Notes: generated from the sequence alone by a model not told the origin. 64,000 bases of DNA from DASXUX01 sp036504595 (GCA_036504595.1 DASXUX010000074.1:90842-154841), one strand, 5' to 3'; positions 1 to 10,272 are shown, counted from the stretch's first letter. Made by a program: numbers and translations.

Positions 1-892
1 CGCCGGCGCGATGAGGCGTAAGGAACGCGTTGGGCAACCGGCGAAGTTCGGCGTGGGGATCGAGCGGTTCGCGGTCGAAGACATCGATCGCGGCATAAAG
101 ATCATTCTGCTTCAAGCGTGCGATCAGCGCCGAAGTGTCCACAAGCGCGGCGCGGGCCACATTGACGAGCACGGCGCGCTGGCGAAGCGTAGTGATCTCG
201 CGTTTGCCCAACAGATGGCGCGTGCCGGCGTTGGAGGCCGCGCAGAGAGTCACGACGTCGGAACGCTTGAGCAGCGCGTTCAGAGAGACGGGTTGCACGC
301 CGGCCCTGGCTGCGGCGTCGGGCGGCAGGAAGGGATCGTAGACGGAAATGGGACAGTGGAAAGGGGCGAGCAGTTCGGCGTAACGTCGGCCGACGGCGCC
401 GAAGCCGACGATGCCAACGGGCCGGCCGGTCAATTCGCGTTCGTCGGGATCGACATCGTCCGGGAAGCGCTGCACCCACTTCTCCTTTCCCGCGCGCATG
501 GCGAGGTGGCAGGCGCTGATTTTGCGCAGTGTGCTGAGCGTGAGGCCGAGCGCCATCTCCGCGACGGCCGGCGCCCAGGCGCGGCGCGAGGTCGAGACGG
601 CCAGGCCGCGCCGGAGGAAGATTTCCGCGCTGTGGCGGGAGACATCAATATTGCCGGAGAATTTCAGGCGGGGCGCTTTATCGAGCATTTCGTCGGTGAA
701 GACCGGCCAGGACCACATGAGGACCGCGTCGGCCCACTGCAGGTCTTTCCGGATTTCGTCCGGCGCGTTCCAGGAGCGCTTGCGGACGGAACACAGTGCC
801 TTGGCGCGGCGGAGCGCTTCGCGCGTGGCCGGACTGGCGAAGAATCCGGGCGGTAGATTGATCAGTAGGTTGGTTTTGGGCACGTTTTTCAT
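1..892 (-). CDS. D-isomer-specific 2-hydroxyacid dehydrogenase, C-terminus cut by window edge
   Basis: Start is the ATG at 892; the frame is open to the window edge, giving 297 residues without a stop. The NAD-binding Rossmann motif GIVGFGAVGRR lies near residue 160. The three catalytic positions of the family are visible: Arg in NVARAALVD (about 247), Glu in DREPLDP (about 275) and His in TPHRAG (about 293). The family reduces 2-keto acids or oxidises D-2-hydroxyacids (phosphoglycerate, glyoxylate, lactate types) in the cytoplasm; the substrate cannot be told from sequence. Only the last 20-40 residues should be missing. It is transcribed away from the glycosidase-like gene that starts at 975, so the 80 bases between them hold both promoters. 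Confidence 0.87.
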   Translation of the reverse strand, partial: MKNVPKTNLLINLPPGFFASPATREALRRAKALCSVRKRSWNAPDEIRKDLQWADAVLMWSWPVFTDEMLDKAPRLKFSGNIDVSRHSAEIFLRRGLAVSTSRRAWAPAVAEMALGLTLSTLRKISACHLAMRAGKEKWVQRFPDDVDPDERELTGRPVGIVGFGAVGRRYAELLAPFHCPISVYDPFLPPDAAARAGVQPVSLNALLKRSDVVTLCAASNAGTRHLLGKREITTLRQRAVLVNVARAALVDTSALIARLKQNDLYAAIDVFDREPLDPHAELRRLPNAFLTPHRAG

Positions 893-974
893 TTCCCTGG
901 CACGATGTCTAAGCTTCGACCTGAAAGTTACGCCCAAGAGTGTATACAACGAAGGCCCTTTTCAAGAGGAACGT

Positions 975-3737
975 ATGCGCATGATGCCGCTCGCTCGAAC
1001 ACTGCCGGGGATTCTGCTGCTGATGGCTGTCGCTGCGCTCGATCTTCAGGCCGGACAACCCCCCGCACCGAGCGCCCCGCCCGCACCGCTCACGAATGCG
1101 GTGGCGCTTGAAACACCGGCGCTGCGCCTCCAGGTTTCGCCCGATGACGGACGGTACGCGATTACCGACGCGGCCGGCGGCGTGACGTGGCACAGCAATC
1201 CGTACCGGCCGCGGTTTGGTTCGGCGGAAGTGACGCTCGGCGGGAAGCGGCAAGGCGTGGAGCTTGCCAAATGCAGCGTGAAGAAGGCGGAGAAGGCTCT
1301 CGAACTGACGTTCCTGATCGCAGACAAGGCGGACGACTGGGTTCGCGTGAACATCGGCGCCAAAGCGGACAAGACGCTGGCGTTTTCGTACGAAGCGGCG
1401 GAATCGGTGAGCATTGAGAGCATTCGGTTGCTTGATGACGCGCTGTTCACGACCGCTGGCGAGAACGGCTATGTCGTGATGCCGGTGCGCGAAGGGATGA
1501 TCATTCCGGCCAGCAGCGGGCTGGCGTTCACGCACAGCTTCGACACGTACAATTACGAAGGCTGCCACATGGCCATGTGCGGCATGGTGAAGGGCGGCGC
1601 GGCGGCGCTGCTGGCGTGGGACGATCCGTACGTGGCGGCGGAAGTGCGCAGCGCTCTTCCCGCCGTAGCGCCGGCCTCCGTGCCGGCCGGCAGGGACGCC
1701 GGCGCTACCGGCAAGGGCGACCAGACGGTTTCGCTGTCGCTGTCGCTGTCGCTGCGGAAGTCGGCGAAGAGCTTCACGTTGACGCTGCTGGGCAAAGGAG
1801 ATTATGTTTCGATTGCCAAAGCCTACCGGCCGCTGGCGAAAGAAAAGGGCTGGCTGGTCACGTGGGACGAGAAGCTGAAGAGCAATCCGAATCGCGCGAA
1901 GTTGTTTGGCGCGGCGAACGTGAAGCTGTGGAGCTGTCTGCATCGACGCATGAATGAGGACTGTACCAAGGAACTCGAATCGCGCGCGAACTGGACCTTT
2001 GACGAGGTGGCTCAGGTGGCGGAGCACGTCAAGAACGATCTGAAGCTCGATCGCGTGCATTTCATTATCGGCGGCTGGATGAAACGCGGCTATGACAATC
2101 AGCACCCGGACATTTTGCCCACCGCGCCCGAATGCGGCGGCGACGATGCGTTTTCGAAGTGCGCCAAACGCGTGCGCGGACTGGGCTACATCTTCGATCT
2201 GCACGACAACTATCAAGACATGTACAGGGACGCGCCGTCGTGGAACGAAGAGTACATTCAGAAAACGCGCGATGGAAAGCTGCAGAAAGGCGGGCACTGG
2301 GCCGGCGGCGTTGCGTACATCACTTGTTCGCAGAAGGCTCTGGAACTCGCCAAGCGTCCGCAGAATCTGACGGCGGTCAAGAAGCTCAGCGATGCGGACA
2401 GCTACTTCATCGACACGACATACGCGTGCGGTTTGCAGGAGTGTTTCGATCCCAAGCATCCGCTCACGCGCACAGACGACATGAAGTGGAAGCAGGCGTT
2501 GAGCGATTACGCGCGCGACGTGTTTGGAATGTTCGGCAGCGAGTGCGGGCGCGAATGGGCCATTCCACACGCCGATTATTTCGAAGGGCTGACCGGCGTC
2601 AGCGGCGGCTACTACCACGATGCGGGGCTGACGAAGAAACTCGGCGCGACCGTCGTGCCGCTTTTTGAGATCGTCTATCGCGACTGCATCGCGATGTATG
2701 GCAAGTACGGCTACGACATCAACAGCGCGGCCGAATATGTCCTGCACCACATCAGCATTGGCCGCACGCTGAACTACCACAACATTCCTTCTCATCTCTA
2801 TTGGAAAACGTCCGCGGCCGACGAGAAACCGATGAAGCTCAAGCCTTCGGTGGCGAACTTCAAATCCGAGGGCGCGCGTAAGTTCAGCCTCAGCTATCTG
2901 TGGAAAGTCGAAGAAGCGCTGGGCGGCGACTGGACGATCTTCGTTCACTTCACCGACAAATCGGGGAAGGAGATTAAATTCCAGGGCGATCACAAACCCA
3001 CGCCCGCGTTGAGCGACTGGAAGCCCGGCGAGATTCGCGAAGGCCCCTTCACCGTCAGCGTGCCGGAAGGGCAGAACGGTCCTTTCAATATCTACATTGG
3101 CATGTTCCGCCAGCCCGGCTTTGAGCGCGCGCGCCTCCTGGATTGCGACAAGGAGCGCCGCTGCTTGTTGGGGAAGATCGACGTCGCGAATGGCGAGGTC
3201 AAGTTTACTCCGCCGGAACCGGTGGCCGCGCCAGCCGGCGACGCCGGGACATTCGTTCACGGCGATAATGGCTGGACGGCCGGGATGCACCCGCAGGACC
3301 GCTTCCTGAAGAACACGCAGGAGATTTTGGGGCCGCTGAATGAACTCACCGCGCAGATGCAAATGACCGAGCACCAGTTCCTCACGGCGGATCGGAACGT
3401 GCGGCGCAGCGTTTTCGGTAGCGGAGAGAATGCGGTGGCAGCGATCGTCAACATGGGTTCCGCGCCGTACTCGCTCACATCGAAGATCGGCGGCGAAGTG
3501 GTTCTTCAGCCCTATGGATTCCTTATCGAATCGCCAACGTTCGTGGCGTTCAGCGCCTTAAGCTTCAATGGAATCAAGTACGGCGAACCGGTGCTGTTCA
3601 CGCTCCGCAGCCAGGACAGCAAGCCGCTGGCGCAATCGGAGAAGGTGCGCGTCTTCCACGGGTTTGGAGATGCGCGGATTAAGTTGGGTGGTAAGGAAGA
3701 GAAGGTGGAGAAGGAGGCGGTGGTCTCGGCGAAGTGA
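975..3737 (+). CDS. Secreted glycoside-hydrolase-like protein (GH101/DUF5696-like)
   Basis: 920 residues from the ATG at 975, preceded by AAGAGGA. An N-terminal signal peptide (about residues 1-26, ending LQAG) implies export. Residues about 30-280 look like a beta-sandwich, followed by a probable TIM barrel with aromatic and acidic strand ends (YFIDTTYA, GSECGREW, PHADYFEG), then beta-rich C-terminal domains. I infer action on an extracellular polysaccharide or glycopeptide; the family placement is by general resemblance only. A run of CTGTCG repeats at about 1733-1756 encodes alternating Ser-Leu. An A-type palindrome (1665-1708) is inserted in frame at residues 231-245, at the end of the beta-sandwich. 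The sulfatases downstream support a glycan-degradation role. Confidence 0.6.
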   Translation: MRMMPLARTLPGILLLMAVAALDLQAGQPPAPSAPPAPLTNAVALETPALRLQVSPDDGRYAITDAAGGVTWHSNPYRPRFGSAEVTLGGKRQGVELAKCSVKKAEKALELTFLIADKADDWVRVNIGAKADKTLAFSYEAAESVSIESIRLLDDALFTTAGENGYVVMPVREGMIIPASSGLAFTHSFDTYNYEGCHMAMCGMVKGGAAALLAWDDPYVAAEVRSALPAVAPASVPAGRDAGATGKGDQTVSLSLSLSLRKSAKSFTLTLLGKGDYVSIAKAYRPLAKEKGWLVTWDEKLKSNPNRAKLFGAANVKLWSCLHRRMNEDCTKELESRANWTFDEVAQVAEHVKNDLKLDRVHFIIGGWMKRGYDNQHPDILPTAPECGGDDAFSKCAKRVRGLGYIFDLHDNYQDMYRDAPSWNEEYIQKTRDGKLQKGGHWAGGVAYITCSQKALELAKRPQNLTAVKKLSDADSYFIDTTYACGLQECFDPKHPLTRTDDMKWKQALSDYARDVFGMFGSECGREWAIPHADYFEGLTGVSGGYYHDAGLTKKLGATVVPLFEIVYRDCIAMYGKYGYDINSAAEYVLHHISIGRTLNYHNIPSHLYWKTSAADEKPMKLKPSVANFKSEGARKFSLSYLWKVEEALGGDWTIFVHFTDKSGKEIKFQGDHKPTPALSDWKPGEIREGPFTVSVPEGQNGPFNIYIGMFRQPGFERARLLDCDKERRCLLGKIDVANGEVKFTPPEPVAAPAGDAGTFVHGDNGWTAGMHPQDRFLKNTQEILGPLNELTAQMQMTEHQFLTADRNVRRSVFGSGENAVAAIVNMGSAPYSLTSKIGGEVVLQPYGFLIESPTFVAFSALSFNGIKYGEPVLFTLRSQDSKPLAQSEKVRVFHGFGDARIKLGGKEEKVEKEAVVSAK
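1665..1708. repeat. A element 1 (in-frame palindrome, full length)
   Basis: A 44-base element with perfect 11-base terminal inverted repeats, GTAGCGCCGGC and GCCGGCGCTAC, around an inner GCCGGCC-type palindrome. Read in the host frame it gives VAPASVPAGRDAGAT. It serves here as the reference for the other A copies. Confidence 0.9.
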
Positions 3738-3765
3738 ATGCTGTCGGGAGTGTGCATGAGGAGCG

Positions 3766-4563
3766 GTGGGCAAAGAGGGGATTGGGCAGTTGGAAGCACT
3801 TATTGATGAGGGGCCGCGCGTTCGGCCCAAGTTCACTGTCTGGCCGTGGGGCGTGTCGACTGTGCTTTTGTCGGCCATTGCTCTCGCGCCTGCGCTATGG
3901 TTGGAGTCTCGGCTTCAGCTTGATTTGTTCCGAGTGCTGTCGATTTACTTGGCCCTGCTGGCATTCGTGACAGCGATACTGTTCGCGCTTGCGACCAATG
4001 AATTCGCGCGACACTGGCTTGCGGTTCCGTTTGCTGGGATTGCGGGTGCCGGTGCGTTGTTTGCGCTGAACTGGCTCCCGATACGCGTTGCGTTTCTAGT
4101 CTGCATAACGATCGCGTTTTTCCGCTGGCTAATCGAGGTGGCTGGAGCGCCCACCACTTCGGAGTTAAGCGGCTTCGGAAAGGCCCGGTTGATGACGACA
4201 CTGATGTTCGGATGGGCCGCGCTTTCCGTGTGCGCATTTGACACATATGGTCTAGCCTTATTAACGTACCCGTTTATGGCGAGTGTGGTCACGGGGATGT
4301 TTCCTGGGGAGATATCGTTGGCCGGAACGTCTCGAGCGTTCGATCATGGACTGCGTCACGCGTTTGGCGCACTATGCGTTGGTCTGTTCATTGTTACGGC
4401 CTTTTTGGGCCTGGCCGAACTCATTACAGCCCTGCTGAGAGTTCCTTGGCAAAAGCAGCCAGTCTGGATTTGGTATGCTGGCGCAATTTCGACGATCCCC
4501 ATTCACTGTGTTTTCGTCCGTCGAATATTTCGGCTCATTTCAGAAGTCGAGCTTGGGTTGTGA
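3766..4563 (+). CDS. Hypothetical multi-pass membrane protein
   Basis: 265 residues if translation starts at the GTG at 3766, which follows AGGAG with a short spacer; no in-frame ATG lies nearby, so the start is uncertain. After about 25 polar residues there are six or seven hydrophobic segments (around residues 28-48, 55-75, 80-95, 105-122, 143-165, 205-228, 240-255) with short polar loops. No catalytic motif was recognised. It begins 28 bases after the glycosidase-like gene and ends 19 bases before the sulfatase start, so the three probably share a transcript. Confidence 0.7.
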   Translation: MGKEGIGQLEALIDEGPRVRPKFTVWPWGVSTVLLSAIALAPALWLESRLQLDLFRVLSIYLALLAFVTAILFALATNEFARHWLAVPFAGIAGAGALFALNWLPIRVAFLVCITIAFFRWLIEVAGAPTTSELSGFGKARLMTTLMFGWAALSVCAFDTYGLALLTYPFMASVVTGMFPGEISLAGTSRAFDHGLRHAFGALCVGLFIVTAFLGLAELITALLRVPWQKQPVWIWYAGAISTIPIHCVFVRRIFRLISEVELGL

Positions 4564-4582
4564 TCGTCGGAGGAGGGGAAAA

Positions 4583-6157
4583 ATGGTCGGACATTCTGGG
4601 CTTGCGCGCACCGCCGTGGCGCTGCTGCCAATGTTCTTTTTCGCGGCCCTTGTTCTCGTTCGCGATTGCGCCGCGGAACAGTCCAAGCCCAACATTCTTT
4701 ACATTCTCGCGGACGATTTGGGCTACGGGGATGTGAAGTGCCTCAATCCGGAAGGCAAGATCAGCACGCCGAATCTCGATAGGCTCGGCGCGGCAGGGAT
4801 GAAATTTACGGATGCGCATTCCAGTTCCTCGGTCTGCACCCCTACGCGCTACAGCATTCTGACCGGGCGCTACAACTGGCGTTCGCGGCTGAAGGCGGGC
4901 GTGCTCGGCGGGACCAGCCCGCACCTGATCGAAGATGGGCGGCTGACGGTTCCGTCGCTGCTGAAGCAGCAGGGATACGCGACGGGCTGCATCGGCAAAT
5001 GGCATCTGGGCATGGATTGGGTCTTCAAGGACAGCAAAGGCAACGATGACATCGAGAAAGGCAAGGACGCGTGGAAGATCGATTTCACCAAACCGTTCGC
5101 TCACGGGCCGACGACTGTTGGGTTTGATTACTACTACGGCATCGCCGGCTCGCTGGACATGGTGCCCTTCACGTTTCTTGAGAACGATCGCGTGACGGTC
5201 GTGCCGACGGTGGACAAGCAGTGGATTCGCAAGGGCCCGGCCGCGGCGGATTTCGAAGCGATCGATGTGCTGCCGACGCTGACGAAGAAGGCGATTGAGT
5301 TCATCGACAAGAACGCGGCGAAATCGAAAGAGGGCTCGCCGTTCTTCCTTTATCTGCCGTTCAACGCGCCGCACACGCCGATCTTGCCAACGCCCGAGTG
5401 GCAGGGCAAGAGCGGCATCAATGCGTACGCCGATTTCGTGATGCAAGTGGATTGGAGCGTCGGGCAGGTTCTGGCGGCGCTCGATAAAGCGGGCATTGCC
5501 GACAACACGCTGGTCATTTTCACGAGCGACAACGGGTGCTCGCCGATGGCGAAATTTGACGAACTGCTCGCGAAGGGGCACAACCCGAGCTACGTTTTCC
5601 GCGGCACGAAGGCGGACATCTTCGATGGCGGCCACCGCATCCCGTTTCTCGCGCGCTGGCCCGGAAAGATCAAGGCCGGGAGCGAAAGCGATCAGCTTAT
5701 TTGCCTCGTTGATCTGATGGCGACCTGCGCGGAGATTACAGGCGCGAAGCTTCCCGACAACGCCGGGGAAGACAGCGTCAGCATTCTGCCCGCTCTGCTC
5801 GGCGCCGCGAACGCTCCGCTGCGCGAAGCGGTCGTGCATCATTCGATCAACGGGTCGTTTTCGATCCGGCAGAAGAACTGGAAGCTGGAGCTTTGCGCCG
5901 GGTCGGGCGGTTGGAGCGCTCCGAAACCCGGCAGCGCTGCAGAGAAGAAACTGCCCGCGCTTCAGCTTTACGATCTCGCAAATGATATCGGCGAGAAAGA
6001 GAACGTGCAGGACAAACATCCGGACGTCGTCGCCAGTTTGACAAAGCTGCTCGAAAAATACGCCGCCGATGGCCGCAGCACACCCGGCGCTCCGCAGGCG
6101 AACACGGGCGAGGTGAACATTTGGAAAGCGGGCCGGAAGAAAGTGCAGCCGGAGTAA
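4583..6157 (+). CDS. Secreted sulfatase (arylsulfatase family)
   Basis: 524 residues from the ATG at 4583, chosen because GGAGGAGGGG stands just upstream and a signal peptide follows (cleavage near residues 32-34, before EQSKPNILYI). The metal-binding NILYILADDLGYGD and the sulfatase signature CTPTR (Cys about 85, the residue matured to formylglycine) are intact, as are the conserved GKWHLG and SDNGC motifs. Members hydrolyse sulfate esters of polysaccharides or glycosaminoglycans outside the cytoplasmic membrane. A formylglycine-generating enzyme or anaerobic maturase must be encoded elsewhere. It is followed by a second, different sulfatase. Confidence 0.92.
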   Translation: MVGHSGLARTAVALLPMFFFAALVLVRDCAAEQSKPNILYILADDLGYGDVKCLNPEGKISTPNLDRLGAAGMKFTDAHSSSSVCTPTRYSILTGRYNWRSRLKAGVLGGTSPHLIEDGRLTVPSLLKQQGYATGCIGKWHLGMDWVFKDSKGNDDIEKGKDAWKIDFTKPFAHGPTTVGFDYYYGIAGSLDMVPFTFLENDRVTVVPTVDKQWIRKGPAAADFEAIDVLPTLTKKAIEFIDKNAAKSKEGSPFFLYLPFNAPHTPILPTPEWQGKSGINAYADFVMQVDWSVGQVLAALDKAGIADNTLVIFTSDNGCSPMAKFDELLAKGHNPSYVFRGTKADIFDGGHRIPFLARWPGKIKAGSESDQLICLVDLMATCAEITGAKLPDNAGEDSVSILPALLGAANAPLREAVVHHSINGSFSIRQKNWKLELCAGSGGWSAPKPGSAAEKKLPALQLYDLANDIGEKENVQDKHPDVVASLTKLLEKYAADGRSTPGAPQANTGEVNIWKAGRKKVQPE

Positions 6158-6267
6158 CTGAGAGTAGGCAGTAAGCAGTGGCAGTAGGCAGGAGCAAAGG
6201 ACACGGAGACGGACCGCGGCGAGAAGTTGCCCTTCCACTCGTCCCGCGTCGCCCGTCACGCGTCACA
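6158..6267. repeat. Heptamer arrays between the sulfatase genes
   Basis: Right after the TAA of the first sulfatase come units of the type AGTAGGC/AGTAAGC (about 6161-6192). A second array of four heptamers, CGTCCCG, CGTCGCC, CGTCACG, CGTCACA, occupies 6240-6267, just upstream of the second sulfatase start at 6282. No inverted partner was found for either word here. Confidence 0.75.
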
Positions 6268-6281
6268 CTTGGGAGCAAGCG

Positions 6282-7700
6282 ATGAAGCGACTTTTTCTGC
6301 TGGTGTTGTTCTGTCCGTTAATGTTGTTCTCCGCGGACGCAAGGAAGCCGAACATCGTTTTCATTCTGATCGATGATATGGGGTGGAGCGATCTGGGGTG
6401 CACGGGGAGCGATCTGTTTCAGACGCCGAACATTGACAAGCTGGCGGCGCGCGGGATGCGCTTCACCAATGCGTACTCGACCTGCACGGTGTGTTCGCCG
6501 ACGCGCGCGTCAATCCTGACGGGGCAGTATCCGGCGCGGCTGCATCTGACGGATTGGATTCCCGGCCACGAGAGGCCGAAGGCACCGCTGAAGATTCCCG
6601 ATTGGACGCAGAAGTTGACGCACGATCAGCCGACCATTGCGGAACTTCTGAAAAGGAGTGGCTATGTCAGCGCGAGCATCGGCAAGTGGCACCTTGGCAA
6701 GGAATTTCCAACGGACTTCGGCTTCGACCTCAACGTTGGTGGCTGTCACATGGGCCAGCCGCCGAGCTACTTCGCGCCGTACAAAATTCCGACGATGAAG
6801 GAAGGGCCGGACGGCGAGTACCTGACGGACCGGCAGACAGACGAAGCCTGCCGCTTCATTGAAAGCAGCAAGGACAAGCCGTTCTTCCTGTACTTTCCGT
6901 ACTATTGCGTGCACACGCCGCTGCAGGCGAAGAAGGCGCTCATTGAAGAATACGCCGCGAAGATCAAACCGGATTCGCGGCACAAAAATGCAAAGTACGC
7001 CGCGATGATCCAGACCCTAGACAAAGGCATCGGCAAGCTGCTCGCGAAACTGGACGAACTGAAGATCGCTGACAACACGATTGTGATCTTCACGTCCGAC
7101 AACGGCGGGCTGCTGCAATCGACCAGCAACGTGCCGTTGCGCGCGGGAAAAGGTTCGGCGTATGAAGGCGGCGTGCGCGTGCCGCTGATCGTGCTCTGGC
7201 CCGGCGTGACGCCTGCCGGCAGCTTGTGCGAGGAGCCGGTGATCAGCGTGGATCATGTGCCCACGCTCATGGAGCTTGCGCAAGTGGAGGTCGGTCAGGC
7301 GCAAATCTGCGATGGCGTGAGTCTCACGCCGCTGCTGCGCAACCCGAAAGAAAAGCTGAAGCGCGATGCGATCTTCTGGCATTACCCGCACTATCACCCC
7401 GGCGGAGCCACGCCGTACAGCGCGGTTCGTGCAGGCGACTGGCGATTGGTGGAGTTCTTCACGGACAATCACGTGGAACTCTACAACTTGAAGGACGACG
7501 TGGGCGAAAAGAACGATCTGTCGGAAAAGATGCCGGAGAAGACGTCGGAGTTGCGCAAGAAACTGGCCGAGTGGCGGCAGTCCGTCGGCGCTCAGTTGCC
7601 GACGAAGAACGCCGACCACGTCCCCGGCGCGCCGGAGAAGAAGGGGCAGGCGATGTTCCCGGGGCCGGAGTGGTACACGGCGGCGGGAGCGCTGGACTAG
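6282..7700 (+). CDS. Secreted sulfatase (arylsulfatase A-like)
   Basis: 472 residues starting at the ATG at 6282, with a signal peptide (residues 1-20, ending SADA) and GGGAGC as a weak ribosome site. PNIVFILIDDMGWSDLGC supplies the metal ligands and CSPTR (Cys about 71) is the formylglycine site; GKWHLGKEFP and TSDNGG are also present. The C-terminal region follows the usual pattern of this subfamily (HYPHY, LYNLKDDVGEKNDL). It differs enough from the upstream sulfatase that the two likely act on different sulfate linkages. The TAG stop is the first part of a heptamer array. Confidence 0.93.
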   Translation: MKRLFLLVLFCPLMLFSADARKPNIVFILIDDMGWSDLGCTGSDLFQTPNIDKLAARGMRFTNAYSTCTVCSPTRASILTGQYPARLHLTDWIPGHERPKAPLKIPDWTQKLTHDQPTIAELLKRSGYVSASIGKWHLGKEFPTDFGFDLNVGGCHMGQPPSYFAPYKIPTMKEGPDGEYLTDRQTDEACRFIESSKDKPFFLYFPYYCVHTPLQAKKALIEEYAAKIKPDSRHKNAKYAAMIQTLDKGIGKLLAKLDELKIADNTIVIFTSDNGGLLQSTSNVPLRAGKGSAYEGGVRVPLIVLWPGVTPAGSLCEEPVISVDHVPTLMELAQVEVGQAQICDGVSLTPLLRNPKEKLKRDAIFWHYPHYHPGGATPYSAVRAGDWRLVEFFTDNHVELYNLKDDVGEKNDLSEKMPEKTSELRKKLAEWRQSVGAQLPTKNADHVPGAPEKKGQAMFPGPEWYTAAGALD

Positions 7701-7828
7701 TCAGTGATCAGTGAACAGCGAACAGTCACCAGTGAAAACGCGGGGGATCGAATAGAACGAGCCACGCTCGCTTTTGCGGACGTGGCTCTTTGTTCGACAA
7801 CTGATCACTGGTGACTGATCACTGACTA
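7698..7828. repeat. Heptamer inverted repeat linking two convergent stop codons
   Basis: Left arm 7701-7735 is exactly five heptamers (TCAGTGA, TCAGTGA, ACAGCGA, ACAGTCA, CCAGTGA). Right arm 7801-7828 is four (CTGATCA, CTGGTGA, CTGATCA, CTGACTA). Each arm starts at the TAG stop of its own gene, so both genes end TAG-TCAGTGATCAGT. The arms pair around an internal hairpin. Confidence 0.9.
7759..7792 (+). terminator. Probable intrinsic terminator of the sulfatase transcript
   Basis: GAGCCACG (7759-7766) pairs with CGTGGCTC (7781-7788) around a 14-base loop and is followed by TTTGTT. It sits in the middle of the heptamer inverted repeat. The T-run is short, so termination strength is uncertain. 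Confidence 0.55.
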
Positions 7829-8965
7829 CGCCTTCTTGACCTCTTCCCACTTGCCCGCCTTGGCGCTCTTGATCACTGAATCGCAGACGTACTGCGTCTG
7901 GAGCGCTTCGCGGAAGCTTGGGCTGCAGGGTGTGCCCTTGTCCATGGCTTGCATGAACTCAGCGAGCTGGTGCACGAACGATTCGGCGTAGCCGATCGCC
8001 AGACCGGGCACCCACCAATTCTTCATGTAGGGGTGATCGCCATCGGTGACATGGATCGAACGCCAGCCGCGGAGCTGACCTTCGTCCTTGTGATCGAAAT
8101 ACTGCAAACGGTGCAGGTCATGCAGGTCCCAGCGGATCGACGCTTTCTCGCCGTTGATTTCGAGCGTGTACAGAGCCTTGTGGCCGCGGGCGTAGCGCGT
8201 CGATTCGAAGTTGCCCATCGAACCGTTCGCGAACTTACAGAAGAAGGTGCAGGCGTCGTCGATGGTGACCGGTTCCATCTTGCCGGTCTCAACGTTCTTG
8301 CGCTCCTTGACGAAGGTTTCGGTCATCGCGCAGACGCTGTTGATGCCGCCGTTGTGCCACAGAGCGGTGTCGATGCAATGCGCCAGCAGGTCGCCCGTCA
8401 CGCCTGAACCGGCCGACTTGATATCCAGCCGCCAAGTGCCCATGCCGCCTTGCGGGACGTCGGTCGAAATCGTCCAGTCCTGGAGGAAGTTGGCGCGATA
8501 GTGGAAGATGCGGCCTAGCCGGCCTTCTGCGATCAGGTTCTTGGCCATCGTCACGGCAGGCACGCGGCGGTAGTTGAACGAGCACAGATTTGGAACCTTG
8601 GCTTTTTCGACGGCCGCGACCATCTGTTCGGCTTGTTCCGGATTCAGAGCCAGCGGCTTCTCGCAGATGATCGCCTTGCCGGCTTGAGCGGCGGCGATGG
8701 CAAGCTGCGCGTGCATGTTATTCGGCACGCAGATTTCAACGAGGTCGATCTTGGGGTCTTCGATCACCTTGCGCCAGTCGGTGGTGTGCTGCTGATAGCC
8801 CCACTTCTGCGCGAAGGCTTTGGCTTCGGCATCGACCAGGCCGCAGATGGTCTTCAGCACCGGCCGGTAGGGAACGTCAAAAAAGTGGTTCACTTTCTGA
8901 TGGGCGTTGGAATGCGTCCGGCCCATGAACCCGTATCCGATCAGTCCGACATTCAGGTCTTTCAT
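7826..8965 (-). CDS. Gfo/Idh/MocA family oxidoreductase
   Basis: 379 residues, start ATG at 8965 behind GAAGGAGGAAGAG. The N-terminal Rossmann fold carries VGLIGYGFMGRTH (residues 7-19) and the family's EKPLALN motif near residue 98. Relatives oxidise or reduce sugars, inositols or sugar acids with NAD(P). It is the last gene of a three-gene leftward operon with a sugar-phosphate isomerase-like protein and a phosphomannose-isomerase-like cupin, opposite a PAS-AraC activator. A catabolic route for a monosaccharide released by the nearby hydrolases is the likely role. The substrate is unknown. Confidence 0.9.
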   Translation of the reverse strand: MKDLNVGLIGYGFMGRTHSNAHQKVNHFFDVPYRPVLKTICGLVDAEAKAFAQKWGYQQHTTDWRKVIEDPKIDLVEICVPNNMHAQLAIAAAQAGKAIICEKPLALNPEQAEQMVAAVEKAKVPNLCSFNYRRVPAVTMAKNLIAEGRLGRIFHYRANFLQDWTISTDVPQGGMGTWRLDIKSAGSGVTGDLLAHCIDTALWHNGGINSVCAMTETFVKERKNVETGKMEPVTIDDACTFFCKFANGSMGNFESTRYARGHKALYTLEINGEKASIRWDLHDLHRLQYFDHKDEGQLRGWRSIHVTDGDHPYMKNWWVPGLAIGYAESFVHQLAEFMQAMDKGTPCSPSFREALQTQYVCDSVIKSAKAGKWEEVKKA

Positions 8966-8996
8966 CTCTTCCTCCTTCAGGGGCCTCTTTTTCCAG

Positions 8997-9070
8997 CCGC
9001 AAAGACGCGAAGACGCAAAGGAAAGAACTTTCTTCTTGCTGTTCTTTGCGCCTTTGCGTCTTTGCGGTTC
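8997..9070. repeat. GCAAAGACGC-type inverted repeat
   Basis: CCGCAAAG-ACGCGAAG-ACGCAAAG on the left faces CTTTGCG-CCTTTGCG-TCTTTGCGG on the right around about 25 bases. The unit is 8 rather than 7 bases. It fills the gap between two genes of the same operon, so it is probably transcribed. The same word recurs at 31279-31357. Confidence 0.85.
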
Positions 9071-9080
9071 ATCCCAAACC

Positions 9081-10121
<1,041 letters not shown>

Positions 10122-10249
10122 CGGTAGTCTCCTCCTTTATGCAAGCAGTCCAGAGTTCACGAGCGTCAGTGCTGAGTGTCGAGTCGCACGCGCGAATTCG
10201 GGCACCCTTGCTGCGGACCTTGCGGTTCCTCCGCAAACCTCTCCCCCGG

Positions 10250-10272
10250 CCCCTCCCCTCGAAGGGGAGGGG
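10250..10272. repeat. B element (C-rich/G-rich palindrome) between operon genes
   Basis: CCCCTCCCCT (10250-10259) pairs with AGGGGAGGGG (10263-10272) around a 3-base loop. It lies between the isomerase and cupin genes. Related B copies are at 24.2, 25.76-25.85 and 48.8 kb. Confidence 0.8.

Noticed and set aside
909..3374. 821-residue open frame antisense to the glycosidase-like gene
   Set aside because: Arg/His-rich composition without motifs; it mirrors the high GC third positions of the real gene, which has a signal peptide and ribosome site.
4535..6259. 574-residue antisense frame over the first sulfatase
   Set aside because: The plus strand holds an intact sulfatase with active-site Cys; the antisense product has no recognisable motif.
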